Source: Phytophthora colocasiae
Lineage: Eukaryota; Oomycota; Peronosporomycetes; Peronosporales; Peronosporaceae
Reading direction: 5' to 3'
DNA: 64,000 bases
Assembly (NCBI GenBank): GCA_018806915.1
Contig: JAGKQI010000086.1
Coordinates: 434,001-498,000 of the forward strand
Within the stretch, counting starts at the first letter, position 1; each line of letters starts with the position of its first letter. A program made the position numbers and the translations under genes. The notes under the pieces were generated by a model. That model had not been told where the DNA came from. It saw only the letters and a program-made list of their open reading frames with translations, and made no database searches. This document shows positions 25,001 through 35,915 of the stretch, one piece after another.

Positions 25001-26217
25001 CGGTCAGTCTCCAGACGGAGACGGCCTTCGGACGATCCAAGCTCGTCCAGTTCGAGCTCCGACTCTGGTAGTGACTCCGACTCCCCAAGTTCAGATAGCA
25101 GCTCTTTCGAAGACACATCTCCCGGAGTTACGACTACGACCGGCCCGAATGGAACCACTACGTACCTGTTCAAGCCGTTTGTGAATGCGAGCACTCTGGA
25201 AGATTTTGACGAGAAGGCGCCGCTGGCCACTCGGATGAGATGGTTGGAAAGGTTCCAAAGTATGTCAGTTCAAGGAGGCTGGACAGACAGCGTGAAGATA
25301 TACGAAATGAAATTGAAGTTGTCCCCTGCTGTCCGGAACTGGCGCGCCAATCTGACTCCGAAGGTTCGCCGGAAGTGGAAGGATTTTCTGAAGGCGTTCA
25401 AGGAGCGATACTGCAAGGCGAAGACTTCCGACGCTGAACGTTACTATACGATGGTCCAAAAGAAGAACGAGTCTCCACTGGATTTCTACTACCGACTCAA
25501 CAAGGTGGCGGATCGAGCTGGAGTCGACATCGATGGATCGAGTAAACAGCGCGAAAGTCACTTGAAGGTGTTCATCAAGAAACTTCTGGACTCCAGACTT
25601 CGGATGCCGCTCCAAGGACAACGACTCCGAAGCTTGAAAGATGTCGAGTACGTCTTACGGCAGCATGAAGACTTGACTTTGGATGACGAATATGATACGC
25701 CACCTCCGAAGCGAGACTTCCGGGCAGACAACGTTCCTCGTGACAAGTTACGGTCCAAGCGGACAGGTAGAGCATACCTCGCTCGAGATGATGAAGGCTC
25801 GGAAGATGACGATCGACATGTGAGGTTCCAAGATGAGGAAAAGAAGCCACCACCGGAGACCATGTCCACCTCGACTACTTCGAAGACTGATGACGGTCCG
25901 GATGACTCTTTCCTGACTATGGACGATCTTTCGAACGCGGTATACAAGATTCTCGAAGATTCTGGGTGGAAACCTCGATCACCTGGAGACCATCCGGATA
26001 CCAAACGACATGGTTTCAAAAGCCCGACTTACTCCGCAAGATTCTGCGAGAATTGTCGAAACTTCGGGCATGTCAAGGAGGACTGTTGGGCTGACATCGA
26101 GTGCGAACGTTGTCATAAGAAAGGACATCCGGTCAGATTCTGCCGGACGCGCCAATGTGACTATTGTCACCGGTATCACGAAGGATCATGTGGAGAGTAC
26201 AAGGCACTCCAAGATAT
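22010..26217 (+). CDS. gag: E3 gag, 5' part (giant Gag, interrupted by E5)
   Basis: The ATG at 22010 is the first in the open frame. About 1400 codons are open until E5. Order: basic then acidic Ser/Glu-rich N-terminus (about residues 1-250); a globular block rich in aromatic residues with EYVAAQVRRWEQ and RETFGFVQDVQ-like segments (about 290-500); Ser-rich low complexity; coiled-coil and RS-rich stretches; a Retrotrans_gag domain (about 25190-25680); and zinc knuckles CENCRNFGHVKEDC and CERCHKKGHPVRFC plus a third Cys/His cluster (about 26045-26190). The C-terminal half does the usual capsid and RNA-binding job. The role of the N-terminal ~1000 residues is unknown. Codons after 26217 belong to the E5 LTR. 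Confidence 0.88.
26214..26217. repeat. Target-site duplication of E5 (left copy, ATAT)
   Basis: It is repeated at 40315-40318. Removing E5 and one copy restores the gag reading seen in E1. Confidence 0.8.
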
Positions 26218-26398
26218 TGTGGTGAAGCGGACGAAAAAATTTTTCCCGGAGAGGCGATGTCAGCCACGAACCCGAATAGAGTCGGAACGAGCGACAGGGG
26301 GGACCTGTGATCGCCAGATCTGGGTCGAATCAGACGAAGGTACGATGGGTCCCGCCGGGAACAGGCAACGGAGACACCGGCGAAGAAGCAGGTGGAGC

Positions 26399-26458
26399 GG
26401 TGTTCGTGGGTGATCCGAATCCTGCCGTGGTGTTCGTGGGTGATCCGAATCCTGCCGG
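26399..26458 (+). repeat. 30-bp direct duplication in E5 LTR
   Basis: Two adjacent 30-base units differing only at the last base. Both LTRs of E5 have it (39001-39060 in the other). The E4 LTR appears to have one unit. Confidence 0.8.
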
Positions 26459-26626
26459 AGGAAGAATGGGGAAATCAAGGATGTTCTCGCGCGATCAACG
26501 ATGACGGGGCCCCAAGCGAGCATGATCAGCTTACCCTGGCGCCCCGAAGCCTCTAACAGCACGATCCAACTTCCCCGGGCGGCGACGAAGCGAGATCACG
26601 CAAGATCGCGCAATGATCCTCTCCCG

Positions 26627-26634
26627 TATAAGTA
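26627..26634 (+). promoter_or_regulatory. TATA-like box in E5 5' LTR
   Basis: TATAAGTA, also at 39229-39236 in the 3' LTR. It is placed by motif only, about 90 bases before the tandem repeats. Confidence 0.3.
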
Positions 26635-26724
26635 CGAGATCAGCTCCGGATCAAGGTCAACCCCAGGCGCGACGCAGACTCTTCTTGTGGCCTGATCCGG
26701 ATTCTTTGAAGGATCACCAAGCGG

Positions 26725-26930
26725 GATCAAGCTTCGGTTAAGTGCGAGATCAAGCTTCGGTTAAGTGCGAGATCAAGCTTCGGTTAAGTGCGAGATCAAG
26801 CTTCGGTTAAGTGCGAGATCAAGCTTCGGTTAAGTGCGAGATCAAGCTTCGGTTAAGTGCGAGATCAAGCTTCGGTTAAGTGCGAGATCAAGCTTCGGTT
26901 AAGTACGAGATCAAGCTTCGGTTAAGTACG
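26725..26930 (+). repeat. Tandem array of nine 23-bp units in E5 5' LTR
   Basis: Each unit carries GATCAAGCTTCGGTTAAGT. The last two units have AC for GC after AAGT. There are ten units in the 3' LTR and about three degenerate ones in the E4 LTR, so the array has expanded within this family. Confidence 0.92.
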
Positions 26931-27667
26931 TAATCGGCTCAAGATCAGGGTTAGGGGAATCAAGCTAGGGATCAGCTCTGTAGCCAGTGTCGTGTGATCG
27001 TAGGATAGTAAATCAGGATGGGATTAGTAGGCATAGGAATAACCATAAAGAGACTCGAATTTGCCCTGAACCACTCAAGTGTCTTCGCTACGCCTGGAAC
27101 CGGGAACTACATTGGCCCTACAAGCGTCAGGAAGGTAAGGATACGTGACCTAGTATAGCGGTTAAGTCTGGATAATATATTGGCCAGCTTTGCCTATCTA
27201 GTGAACTATCCTTTAAGTGCATACATCGGATCGGAAGGAATTGGTTGTTTAGCCTAAGGATCCCGTCGAATCTCGCCCTCAAGACCCCCGCTATCGGAAG
27301 CGGAAAACAACGAAAGGAAGGGACTGAATCCCGAACATTGGACTATTGGAAGACCTGGATCAAGAACCAGGCACCCGGATCAAGGCTCGAGAACTCGCCT
27401 ACGACCGGGATCAAGTACCCCGAGGTGGAGTGAAGAACTTCCACGCCGCCTCAAACCCCTGCGTCACCCAAGACCTTCTTCTCGTCCCAAGACATCTTCA
27501 GAAGTTACCTGGAAGAGCGTAACCCGCCTACCGACGGGTACACAAGGTGAACACTACACGCAACAAGATCACGGATCATCGGGGACCCCTCCGTTAGTCG
27601 GTGTCTGGGCGCAAGTGGCGATCGCGATCGGCCTCAACCAGATTTTGGCCAGATCCGCTCCACCACA

Positions 27668-29995
27668 ATGGTGCGCGTGCCCGGATCTTCTGGTGACTTC
27701 GGATATCACCGTGAGTCCCAAGAAGATGTCAAGATTAAAGAAGAACAAGGGGAAGAAGTGCCTACGAAGGTTGGATCGACGGAGGCACCGATGAAAACAG
27801 AAAGATCCACAGATCAGCAGAGTTCTGGGAGGATCTCTACTGACAGGCACGAGGCAGACCTGGATCGCAATCTAGATCTCGAAGAAAAACCTCGAATTCC
27901 TCCCCAGTCCCCGTCGAGGGCCATTGCGGATCTCGACGAGAATCGAGATCCGCACACGAGCGATAAGGAATCAGCAAAGCTGAAACCTAATCTGCTCACC
28001 AAGTCCACTGTTGCCTCAAGATCGACCAAAAAAAAGAAGATCAAGAGCACCCGGACGAAATTGAAAGCTCCAGACTCAGAGCCAGAAGATGTGATCAACC
28101 CAGGATCAACGATCACCAGGGATGCGATCGAGCAGGCCTACTACAGGAAGAGGCTAAGCGAGACCTTGCTTAACGATCCCGTTCTCACGATCATACAAGT
28201 CCGCCAGATCGGTAACCTCGCCGGACCAGTGTCGAAGCCCCGGACTAGCTCTGACCGCCTGAACGCGGTGAAGATCCTACTTGATCTGCTCCAAGAAGCT
28301 GGTTTGGTGGCTGGAGAGTTCGACCCGAACTCTCTATTTGACTTGGAGCTGCAAGCGATTCAATCTGCGACCCAGGATCTATTCGATTCCCTCAAGATCT
28401 TGGTCGGCGAGCGCCCACTGACGCCCGACCCAGGCTATCAGACTGGGTCGTCATGCTACGCGTCAGCGACCTCGGAACCAGACTCAGATAGCCCGAGAAG
28501 GCTGCAACGCATGTCGTTAGGGCCCTCCGGCGCCAAGTTCCTGAAATCGCGTATGAAGAAACAGGATACACGATCGGTGGCTGCGAAGCTGGAGGTCAAG
28601 ATGCCCGATCAGCAAGAAAATCGCCGGATCCGGACGGACCAGACCGCGCCGACGACTAACTCCACTGGATCGAGCAACAAGTTGGACGACTACTTTCAAA
28701 TGGCGATGGATCGTTTCTTGAAAGAACGGAATCTCGCGACACCCCGATCGCCGATCAAAGGGGAGTTAGATGTTGAAATGGAGTCCGTCACGGCCTCGGA
28801 TCCGGATGCATGGGAATACGATCCGGACGATCTGGGCATACCAAATTCCGGGGGACAGATGTCGAGCCGAGCCACGATCACATCCGCGGCGATCGGTCAA
28901 GGAGGATCGTCGATGATCCAGCGGGTCCGGATCTCAGCGATCTCGGATCTGAAAGATTTTGCGGGTAAAGATCTGGACGAAGATCGCGCTCGGGCCTGGA
29001 TCAGTAAAGTCAAGTCGGCGTTCCAACGCGATCAGGCTACGGAAGAAGAGAAATGCCTCACGTTTGCAGATCTGATGGTGGGACCGGCAAGGAACTGGTA
29101 CAGGCAGCTCAGTCGAACGACGAAAACCAAGTGGGCGGATCTGTTGGACAGTTTCCAGACCCAATATTGTGGGTTGGGTATGTCGGTCGCGTGGCAATAC
29201 TATCACGCTCGCAAGCGATCGGAAGAAACCCCTCTCGATTATCTCTACCGGCTCAACGTGGCGGCTTTACGTGCTAGACTGAAGATCAAGGACGGGAGCC
29301 CTAAGGCCCGCCGAGAACATGTGGACCACTACATAGAGACATTGGGAGATCCGGAGTTAGCTGATCGGCTGACCCTACTCCGACTGAGTGACGTCGAGGA
29401 GCTGGAGGAGGTACTCCGTGCCCGGGAACGGGCGAAAAGCAGGCAGCGTAAATCTGCGTTCGGATCGAAGTACAGACAAAAGGCACCGGCCAGTGCCCCG
29501 GCAGCTCCCACCCGAGCGGTGGTACGGGCGATCCAAACTCAAGATCCGAGCTCAGAATCAGAAGAAATATCCGGATCGGATGGATCCGATTCTGAAGGCG
29601 ATCTCCGGAGGATATATCTTGCCGCGTCAGAAGACAAGCCGATCGGTGCTGGGGGCGCTCCCCACCAACAGGATCAGTTGCGATCGCACACGAACGTGCA
29701 GGACCGAGGCCGGACCACGGATCGCAGACAACCAGATCACGATAGAGGTCGCTGTTCGCATTGTGGGTCGCGGAAGCACACGGATCTGGACTGCTGGAGA
29801 CGTCTAACCTGTGACAAGTGCGGAAAGAGGGGCCACCCAACGGATCGCTGTCTATATACATGCCGTGGTTGTGGAGAGATCCATGAAGCTGGAGAATGCC
29901 CCATGGAAGAATTCTACAACCAGATCCGCAAGTGGTACGATCCGACCCGACATGCCGGACTGTTTCCCGAGAAGGTGGAAAAGATGTTAAACTAG
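27668..29995 (+). CDS. gag: E5 gag (775 aa, open)
   Basis: The first ATG (27668-27670) is made of one A plus the first two bases of the primer binding site, so translation would begin on it. A later Met near 27791 is an alternative. The N-terminus is acidic with Lys/Arg patches. A helical domain follows (28110-28420), then a linker, a Retrotrans_gag domain (about 28940-29400), a basic linker and zinc knuckles CSHCGSRKHTDLDC and CDKCGKRGHPTDRC plus CRGCGEIHEAGEC (29754-29910). It forms the particle and binds the RNA. The last codons contain the frameshift heptamer. About 600 residues shorter than the E3 Gag. Confidence 0.85.
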   Translation: MVRVPGSSGDFGYHRESQEDVKIKEEQGEEVPTKVGSTEAPMKTERSTDQQSSGRISTDRHEADLDRNLDLEEKPRIPPQSPSRAIADLDENRDPHTSDKESAKLKPNLLTKSTVASRSTKKKKIKSTRTKLKAPDSEPEDVINPGSTITRDAIEQAYYRKRLSETLLNDPVLTIIQVRQIGNLAGPVSKPRTSSDRLNAVKILLDLLQEAGLVAGEFDPNSLFDLELQAIQSATQDLFDSLKILVGERPLTPDPGYQTGSSCYASATSEPDSDSPRRLQRMSLGPSGAKFLKSRMKKQDTRSVAAKLEVKMPDQQENRRIRTDQTAPTTNSTGSSNKLDDYFQMAMDRFLKERNLATPRSPIKGELDVEMESVTASDPDAWEYDPDDLGIPNSGGQMSSRATITSAAIGQGGSSMIQRVRISAISDLKDFAGKDLDEDRARAWISKVKSAFQRDQATEEEKCLTFADLMVGPARNWYRQLSRTTKTKWADLLDSFQTQYCGLGMSVAWQYYHARKRSEETPLDYLYRLNVAALRARLKIKDGSPKARREHVDHYIETLGDPELADRLTLLRLSDVEELEEVLRARERAKSRQRKSAFGSKYRQKAPASAPAAPTRAVVRAIQTQDPSSESEEISGSDGSDSEGDLRRIYLAASEDKPIGAGGAPHQQDQLRSHTNVQDRGRTTDRRQPDHDRGRCSHCGSRKHTDLDCWRRLTCDKCGKRGHPTDRCLYTCRGCGEIHEAGECPMEEFYNQIRKWYDPTRHAGLFPEKVEKMLN
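27669..27686 (+). promoter_or_regulatory. E5 primer binding site
   Basis: TGGTGCGCGTGCCCGGAT, 18 bases identical to E1/E3, one base after the LTR. Beyond base 18 it diverges, but GGATATCACCG reappears about 20 bases later. Confidence 0.75.
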
Positions 29996-32900
29996 GACGC
30001 TCGCCGGTTTGGAAACCGGTACGAGCCGAGCGGTCTGAGTACTGCATCTATGCATATGTGAACAAGAAATCGAGAGATCAAGATAGGGAGAATTCGGATC
30101 TGCGCGGTAATACATGTAAGTTGCATTCGTATACTGCTAAGATCGCGAGTCTTCCCCGGATCGATGGGTTCTCGCGATCTGGTGCGGAAGTGGCCTTGGA
30201 TCTCAAGGAAGGAGAATCCAGGGGTTACTGGAAATACCACGCACCAGGAAAATGGTTCCGCCAAGCCAAGATCTCAGGCAAGATTAATCATGAAAGAGCG
30301 ATCTTGCTCCTGGACACTGGCGCCGAGGTATCCATCTTGGATACCACCTTTGCTCGTAAGGTTGGGTGCCACTTTGACACTAGTCAGAGACAGGAGTGTG
30401 TTGGGATCGGTGATAATGTGTACACCACCGAGGGAAGAACGAGGATCAAGATCACGCTTGCAGGATACCTGGTCTACATTATCGATATTTTGATAGGGGA
30501 TCTATCCGGGCAAGATGCGATCCTGGGTATGGATTTCATGATCCCGGCTGGGGTCCGGATGGATCTTGCGAAGGGATCGATGTGCTTACCTAATGAAGTG
30601 GGGATCCCACTTAGTGGTCGCAAGAGATTATACGGGGAGAAGGTAAGATCGGTAAAATTGGAAGAAGATCTACATATCCCAGTTGGGGGATCCGAAGAGG
30701 CCGCATCGAGAGTGAAATTATCGGCGACGGAGAAATTGTGGGTGAACAGAGGCGACCAATGGGTACCCACCGTGGTAAATGGACCCGGCCGAACTCGGTA
30801 CTTAGTGATCACGAATTTGAGCGAGAAGATTTTACGACTGGATCACAGATTACATGTCGGGATGGTACTTGATCAAGAAAAAGTTCCTCGCTACCCCGGG
30901 TTTGTGTCGGTCGGGTCCCGGCGTTACATGGAGTGGCAGAATCTAGCTCTAGAAGCGACAGTGGACGCAAGACCGGAACCTCAGGAAACCGTAGAGATCC
31001 CCTTACCGTCGGTCGAACGGCCGACCTACGTTACGCCGCGATCTATACTCCGTCGAGGTGGGGCAATCAAGACCGATCCTGATCCTGCACCAATATCGAC
31101 ATTGGAACCGCGATCACCGACCGATACGGCCGAAGTCAAGGTCGCATTCATCGATCCCCGACCGGATCCCATGGATACCCCACCGATCACGATCAGTTCC
31201 GACAAGGCCCCGAGTGGCGAAGCTGGGGGCGGTGAGACTGAGACGAATGAGAGCTTGCCAGATCAGGCCCCAGGTCGGACAGATCGGACATGTGAAGAGG
31301 AAATCGAGGTAAAAACAGAAAAACCAGATTTTCAAATCGAGATCCAACATGTATCCGACGCCGATGCCGTCCCCATGGTTAATGACACCCCGATCTTGAC
31401 AGCCAAGGACGATAGGCTGCGTGATCAATCAACGGATGAACCGGATCCGACATCTCCTGAAGGGATCGAGAACGCTGATCAGACCCACTTACACGAAAGT
31501 GGCGATTTTTCGGCCGAAGATCTAGCCGATAATCTCGCAGTAGTACCGGAGATCCAGATTTCCACCACCGAAGAAGTCAGGATTGAAGATCTACAAGTAG
31601 GGAATCCGGGATCGGCTACCCCGGAAGAGATCGAGAAACTTCGACAGATTATTTGGAAGAAGCGACATCTCCTGATCGGAAAGGGAAACGCACTTCCTCC
31701 AGCGGCCAAGGGTGTTATATGCGATATCGACGTGGGTGATGCAAAGCCGATCGCACAACGAGTCCGAAAGGTGGCGCCACAGTTCCGCGAGAAAGTATCG
31801 GATCTCATCAAAGGACTCCTAGCTGCCAAGATCATCCGGCCATCGACCTCGCCATGGGCATCGCCGATCGTGGTGATCATCAAGAAGAACGGTGTAGACA
31901 TCCGATTATGTATCGATTATCGGCTGGTGAACGGTCTCACGAGGCTGATGATCTACCCAATGCCTCTGATCAATGACCTGTTAGAAGATCTTGACAAAGT
32001 TCTGTGGTACTGTTCATTAGACATGGCGAGTGGATTCTGGGTCGTATCAATGACCGATCGAGCTCGCGCGATCTCAGCTTTCATCACCCCGTTCGGCCTC
32101 TTCGAGTGGAATCGCATGCCGTTCGGGCTGAAGAACGCCCCTCAGATCTATCAACGTCTTGTGGACAACGCCCTATATGGATTTTTAAAGATCTCCCAGT
32201 CAGGGAATACGAAAGACTCTACAGATGTGTTTGAATCAGGGGTCCCGGAAGATCCTGGTCGCCCGTCGGTTCTAGGACGGAGATCTTACATCGACGATAT
32301 CTTGATCACGGCTGGAACATGGGATCAAATGTGCGATCGGGTGGAAGACCTATTGGAGGCCTGTGATAAGTGGAATCTCTCGATCAGTGTGGCGAAGAGC
32401 TTCTGGGGCATGGATAAGGTGGAATATCTCGGACACAAAGTGTCGATCGACGGATTGGAGGCAAATCCGAAAGACCTGAAGTCTCTGACGGATCTGCCAT
32501 TCCCTGGGTCGCTCCGATCCATGCAATCGTTCCTGGGAAGTTTGAATTACTATAGTCGGTTCATCGAGGATTATGCGATCTATGCATCGGTCCTATATGA
32601 ACTACGTGAAGTGGAGTTCGCAGAACTGAAGAAGCGACCAGATCTTCGAAAGATCATGGATAGTACGGACCCGATCAATCGAGATCCCGTTGTGCTTAAG
32701 TCGAATCAGGATGGATCACCCGACACCTTGACTCAAAAGGGGAATAGTACGCCGGATCTTAACTTGGGGGCGACGCCTCCCCCCTGTTCAAGCAAGGTCG
32801 GAGCCAATCTGGCCCAAAGAGCTGGCGACGAAAGGTGGGGTAGGGCACACAGGGCGTTTACAGCCTTGAAAACCAAGATCGCGTCGACCCCGATCCTTCG

Positions 32901-35563
32901 TCACTTCGACATGACAAAGTTACCCGTGGTGATCGTGTATGCCAGTGACTGGGCGATTTCCGCCGCACTAATGCAGGAACACGACCAGATCTACCACCCG
33001 GTCGCGTTTGCCAGCCGAACCTTGAAGACGAACGAGTTAAACTATAATGTTGCCGAAAAGGAGGTGTTGGCTCTACTTCGGATCCTGGATCTACACTACA
33101 CCCTGTTGGTGGGACGTCGGATCAAGGTCCTAACCAGACACTCCACGCTTGCCTAGCTGTTCAAGTCTGCCGGCCTTCAAGGGCGTCTGGGACAATGGTC
33201 TGCTCTCCTGTCCCCATGGACACTCGAGATCACGAAGTGTACGAAGGGAGAGGATGAGATACTGGGGGCGATCGCAGCTAATATAACGCCTAGATCGGAG
33301 ATCGACGAAGCCCTGATCGTGATCGCGCCACAGAAGGAACCAAGGCGTAAGATCCAGATGCCGATTCCCACCGTAGATCCAGGCGAGGAGCTATGGGTAG
33401 TAAGTTTCGACGGTTCGGCACGCGTGAAACGAGGAGGAGGCGCTTTCAGCGCGATCGTGTGGAGTTTGCCGGAGTGGAAAGTGATCAAAGCTAGATCAGA
33501 CTATGCGGAGAGTCTTACTGTCAATGAAGCGGAATACCGTGGGCTCTTGCTAGGTCTTGGCATGATCGCACAGTTAGAACGCCGCCGTTTGGTCATTTGT
33601 GGCGATTCGAACCTAGTGATCCGACAAGTTCGGGGCGAGATCGACTGCAAGGCGCCAGGATTGACGTTACTGAAACAGAAGGTGCTAGATCACTTGCGGA
33701 ATTGGGGAGATCATGAGCTAGTCCATGTGAAGAGAGACTGGAATGGGAGCGCAGACAGCTTGGCGAGTGCCGCGCTGCAGCGAGGAAGCGGGATCGAGGT
33801 CCACGATGAAGCAGATCGGTGCGATCTGGTCACCCTAAATCGGCTTGATGAGGTGTTGATCCCTCGAGTTGAAGATCGAACGGTGCAAGTGTCGGCCGTA
33901 GCCACGGGTGCAGCCCGAGCGCGACCCGATGCCGCCGTCCTGCGAGAGGAACTGATCCGGGAGATGCGAGTGGATCGAATCAGGCGAGCCCAGGACGAGG
34001 AGGTCTGGATCGCCGGACTAAAGAAGTACCTGGCTGGGCAGATCGCGGATCTTACTCGAGCCGAGTCTGGATCCTACGCCAAGATCGCTTCCGAAGATGA
34101 ACAGGATCTGTTGTTTTATTGCCCACCAGGGCTGATCGCGACCGCCTGATGAGACTCGTGGTTCCAGAAACGCTACAGCAGGATGTCCTCCACCACTACC
34201 ATACGACTCTGGAAGGGGGACATCAAGGGATCGGACGCACTTATCAGCGGATCCGAGATCATTTCCACTGGAGGGGATTATATCGGAGTGTGCAGCGATA
34301 CGTAGGCGAGTGTGTAGACTGCGAGACCGGAAAGGGGAGACCCACGATCCGGGGCGAGTCACCTGTGAATCTGCAAGCTACATACCCATTCCAGATCATA
34401 GCGATGGATCACATACCCTCTCTGCCCAGATCCAACAAAGGCAATACTGAACTGCTGATCTGGGTGGATCTGTTCACGGGATATGTGATCGCAAAGGCTA
34501 GTTCCTCCCGATCGGCTCAGACCGTCGCGGAATCTTATGAAGAATGCGTGTTCCGCAGATTTGGCGCTAGCGAGATGATCAGGCACGATCGAGAGCCGGG
34601 CTTCATGTCCGACTTCTTCAGATCGTTTAATAGGATCCTGGGGCAGCGACAACGGGCGACGATGGCCTACCGACCACAGGCCAATGGGACTGCGGAACGG
34701 ATGGTGCAAACGGCCACTAGGGCAATCAAGATGTATGTTCAAGATCTCGATCAAAGGACTGGGATGAATATGCGGAGAGATTGACTTTCGCCATTAACAC
34801 GGCTCACGATCGGGTCCGGGGAGATACCCCTCACTATTTGGTACACGGATGGGATCCAAGATCGACGTTGGAAGCAACGATCCCGATCGGGTCGACCAGA
34901 CGCCACGATCGCGATCCAAGACGGTGGAGATATCGCGTTCAGAGATACTACCAGCAGTCGAGAGAACAGGTCAACGCTAAGCTGCGAGAGGCGATCGCGG
35001 ACCGAGCTGATCGGCACAATGAGGATGTCGATCCGCATCAGATCGAAGCTGGATCACGAGTTTGGCTATACCTAGATCGTGTGAAGGAAGGGTATGCCCG
35101 TAAACTCGCCCACCTTTGGCATGGCCCGTTCCGTGTTGCAGAGAAGCTCAATGAATTCACGATCAAGCTGGAGATCGCGGGCTCTGATTACCATATCTTT
35201 CCGGTGGTTCATGTTTCTAAGCTAAAGCTGGTACGGAATTTCCCAGATCGACCGCGGATCGAGTTGACGGTAGATGAAGCAGATCGGCTCGATTTCGATG
35301 AGATCCTCCTTCCGGAGGACAGTTGGGTTCCAGATCTGGATGCCGATGAGTACGAAGTCGAACGGATCTCGGACATGCGAAGTGGGAAACGAACTCGCTA
35401 CGGCCGGATCTATCGTGAGTTCCTGGTGCACTGTGTCGGTTATGATGAGCCAACGTGGGTCGACGAAGCTGATCTTAACTGTGGGGCCATATTGAGCGCG
35501 TTCCTACGTGACCACGCTAATCGGAACCGGTTCGGCGTGATGCAGTCGCACGAAGAAGTGTAA
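29896..35563 (+). pseudogene. pol: E5 pol: protease, RT, two RNase H domains, integrase, chromodomain (nonsense and two frameshifts)
   Basis: It overlaps gag in the -1 frame from 29896. Protease LLDTGAEVS near 30305; RT with CIDYR (31912), GLKNAP and YIDD (32287-32298), with about 35 extra residues before YIDD and about 80 before the first RNase H; first RNase H has VYASDW and TRHSTL in place of the usual TDAS and TDH motifs; second RNase H has FDGSA, NEAEYRGL, GDSNLVI and NGSADSL; integrase HHCC (HHYHTTLEGGHQG to CVDCETGKG) and D,D,E core; chromodomain near 35350-35470. Lesions: TGG to TAG at 33154-33156, a small indel near 34130, and a one-base loss near 34755 (E4 keeps it). Confidence 0.9.
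29986..30026 (+). promoter_or_regulatory. Predicted -1 frameshift site, E5 gag/pol
   Basis: G TTA AAC at 29986-29992 is followed directly by the gag stop TAG. Six bases after the heptamer a stem-loop starts: outer GCTCG/CGAGC and inner CCGGTTT/AAACCGG. Spacing and phase fit a classical -1 site, and pol is in the -1 frame. Confidence 0.8.
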
Positions 35564-35572
35564 GGGAAGCCA

Positions 35573-35597
35573 GGCGAGGTGACAGGGTTACCTCGCC
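35573..35597 (+). other. Hairpin just after the pol stop (E5)
   Basis: Arms GGCGAGGT and ACCTCGCC (8 bp, perfect) with a 9-base loop, nine bases after TAA. It is the positional equivalent of the post-pol hairpins in E1-E3, with unrelated sequence. Confidence 0.55.
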
Positions 35598-35915
35598 GGG
35601 ATCGAAGAAGCTGATGTGGAGGAGAATCCAGATCAAAGCGAGAGTTTTATATTTGTGTATATGCATGTGCGTAGGGAATTTGACGGTGGAAGATGGTGAT
35701 CCGGGATGTCGAGATGGAGATGAAAGGGGATCACATTTCTAAAATGATAGAGTACGATGGAATGACTGTGAGAATGGAGATTACGGATTACGAGTGGAGA
35801 TTATGAGAATTACGAATGGAGATGGAAGAATGTAGAACGGCCCTGGAAGGGGTTCCGAATCCGAACTCGGGGAGAAGCCCCGAGCCTTGCTGCAGGTGAT
35901 CGAAGTTCGCACGAC
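35598..35915. other. E5 spacer between pol and antisense ORF
   Basis: About 320 bp, purine-rich on the + strand (many GAGA, GGAGA runs). No gene seen. Confidence 0.5.

Larger units (their letters stand above)
26218..27667 (+). repeat. E5 5' LTR
   Basis: 1450 bp. It starts TGTGGTGAAGCGGA and ends TCCGCTCCACCACA, a 14-bp terminal inverted repeat with one mismatch. It contains a 2 x 30-bp direct duplication (26399-26458), a TATA-like TATAAGTA (26627) and nine tandem 23-bp units (26725-26930). GATC is extremely frequent. Confidence 0.93.

Noticed and set aside
26245..26413. E3 gag C-terminus running on to 26413
   Set aside because: Codons after 26217 are E5 LTR sequence, repeated at 38820, and are not part of gag.
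26725..26930. A CRISPR-like array of 23-bp repeats
   Set aside because: Units are directly adjacent with no spacers, lie in an LTR of a eukaryotic element, and occur in both LTRs.
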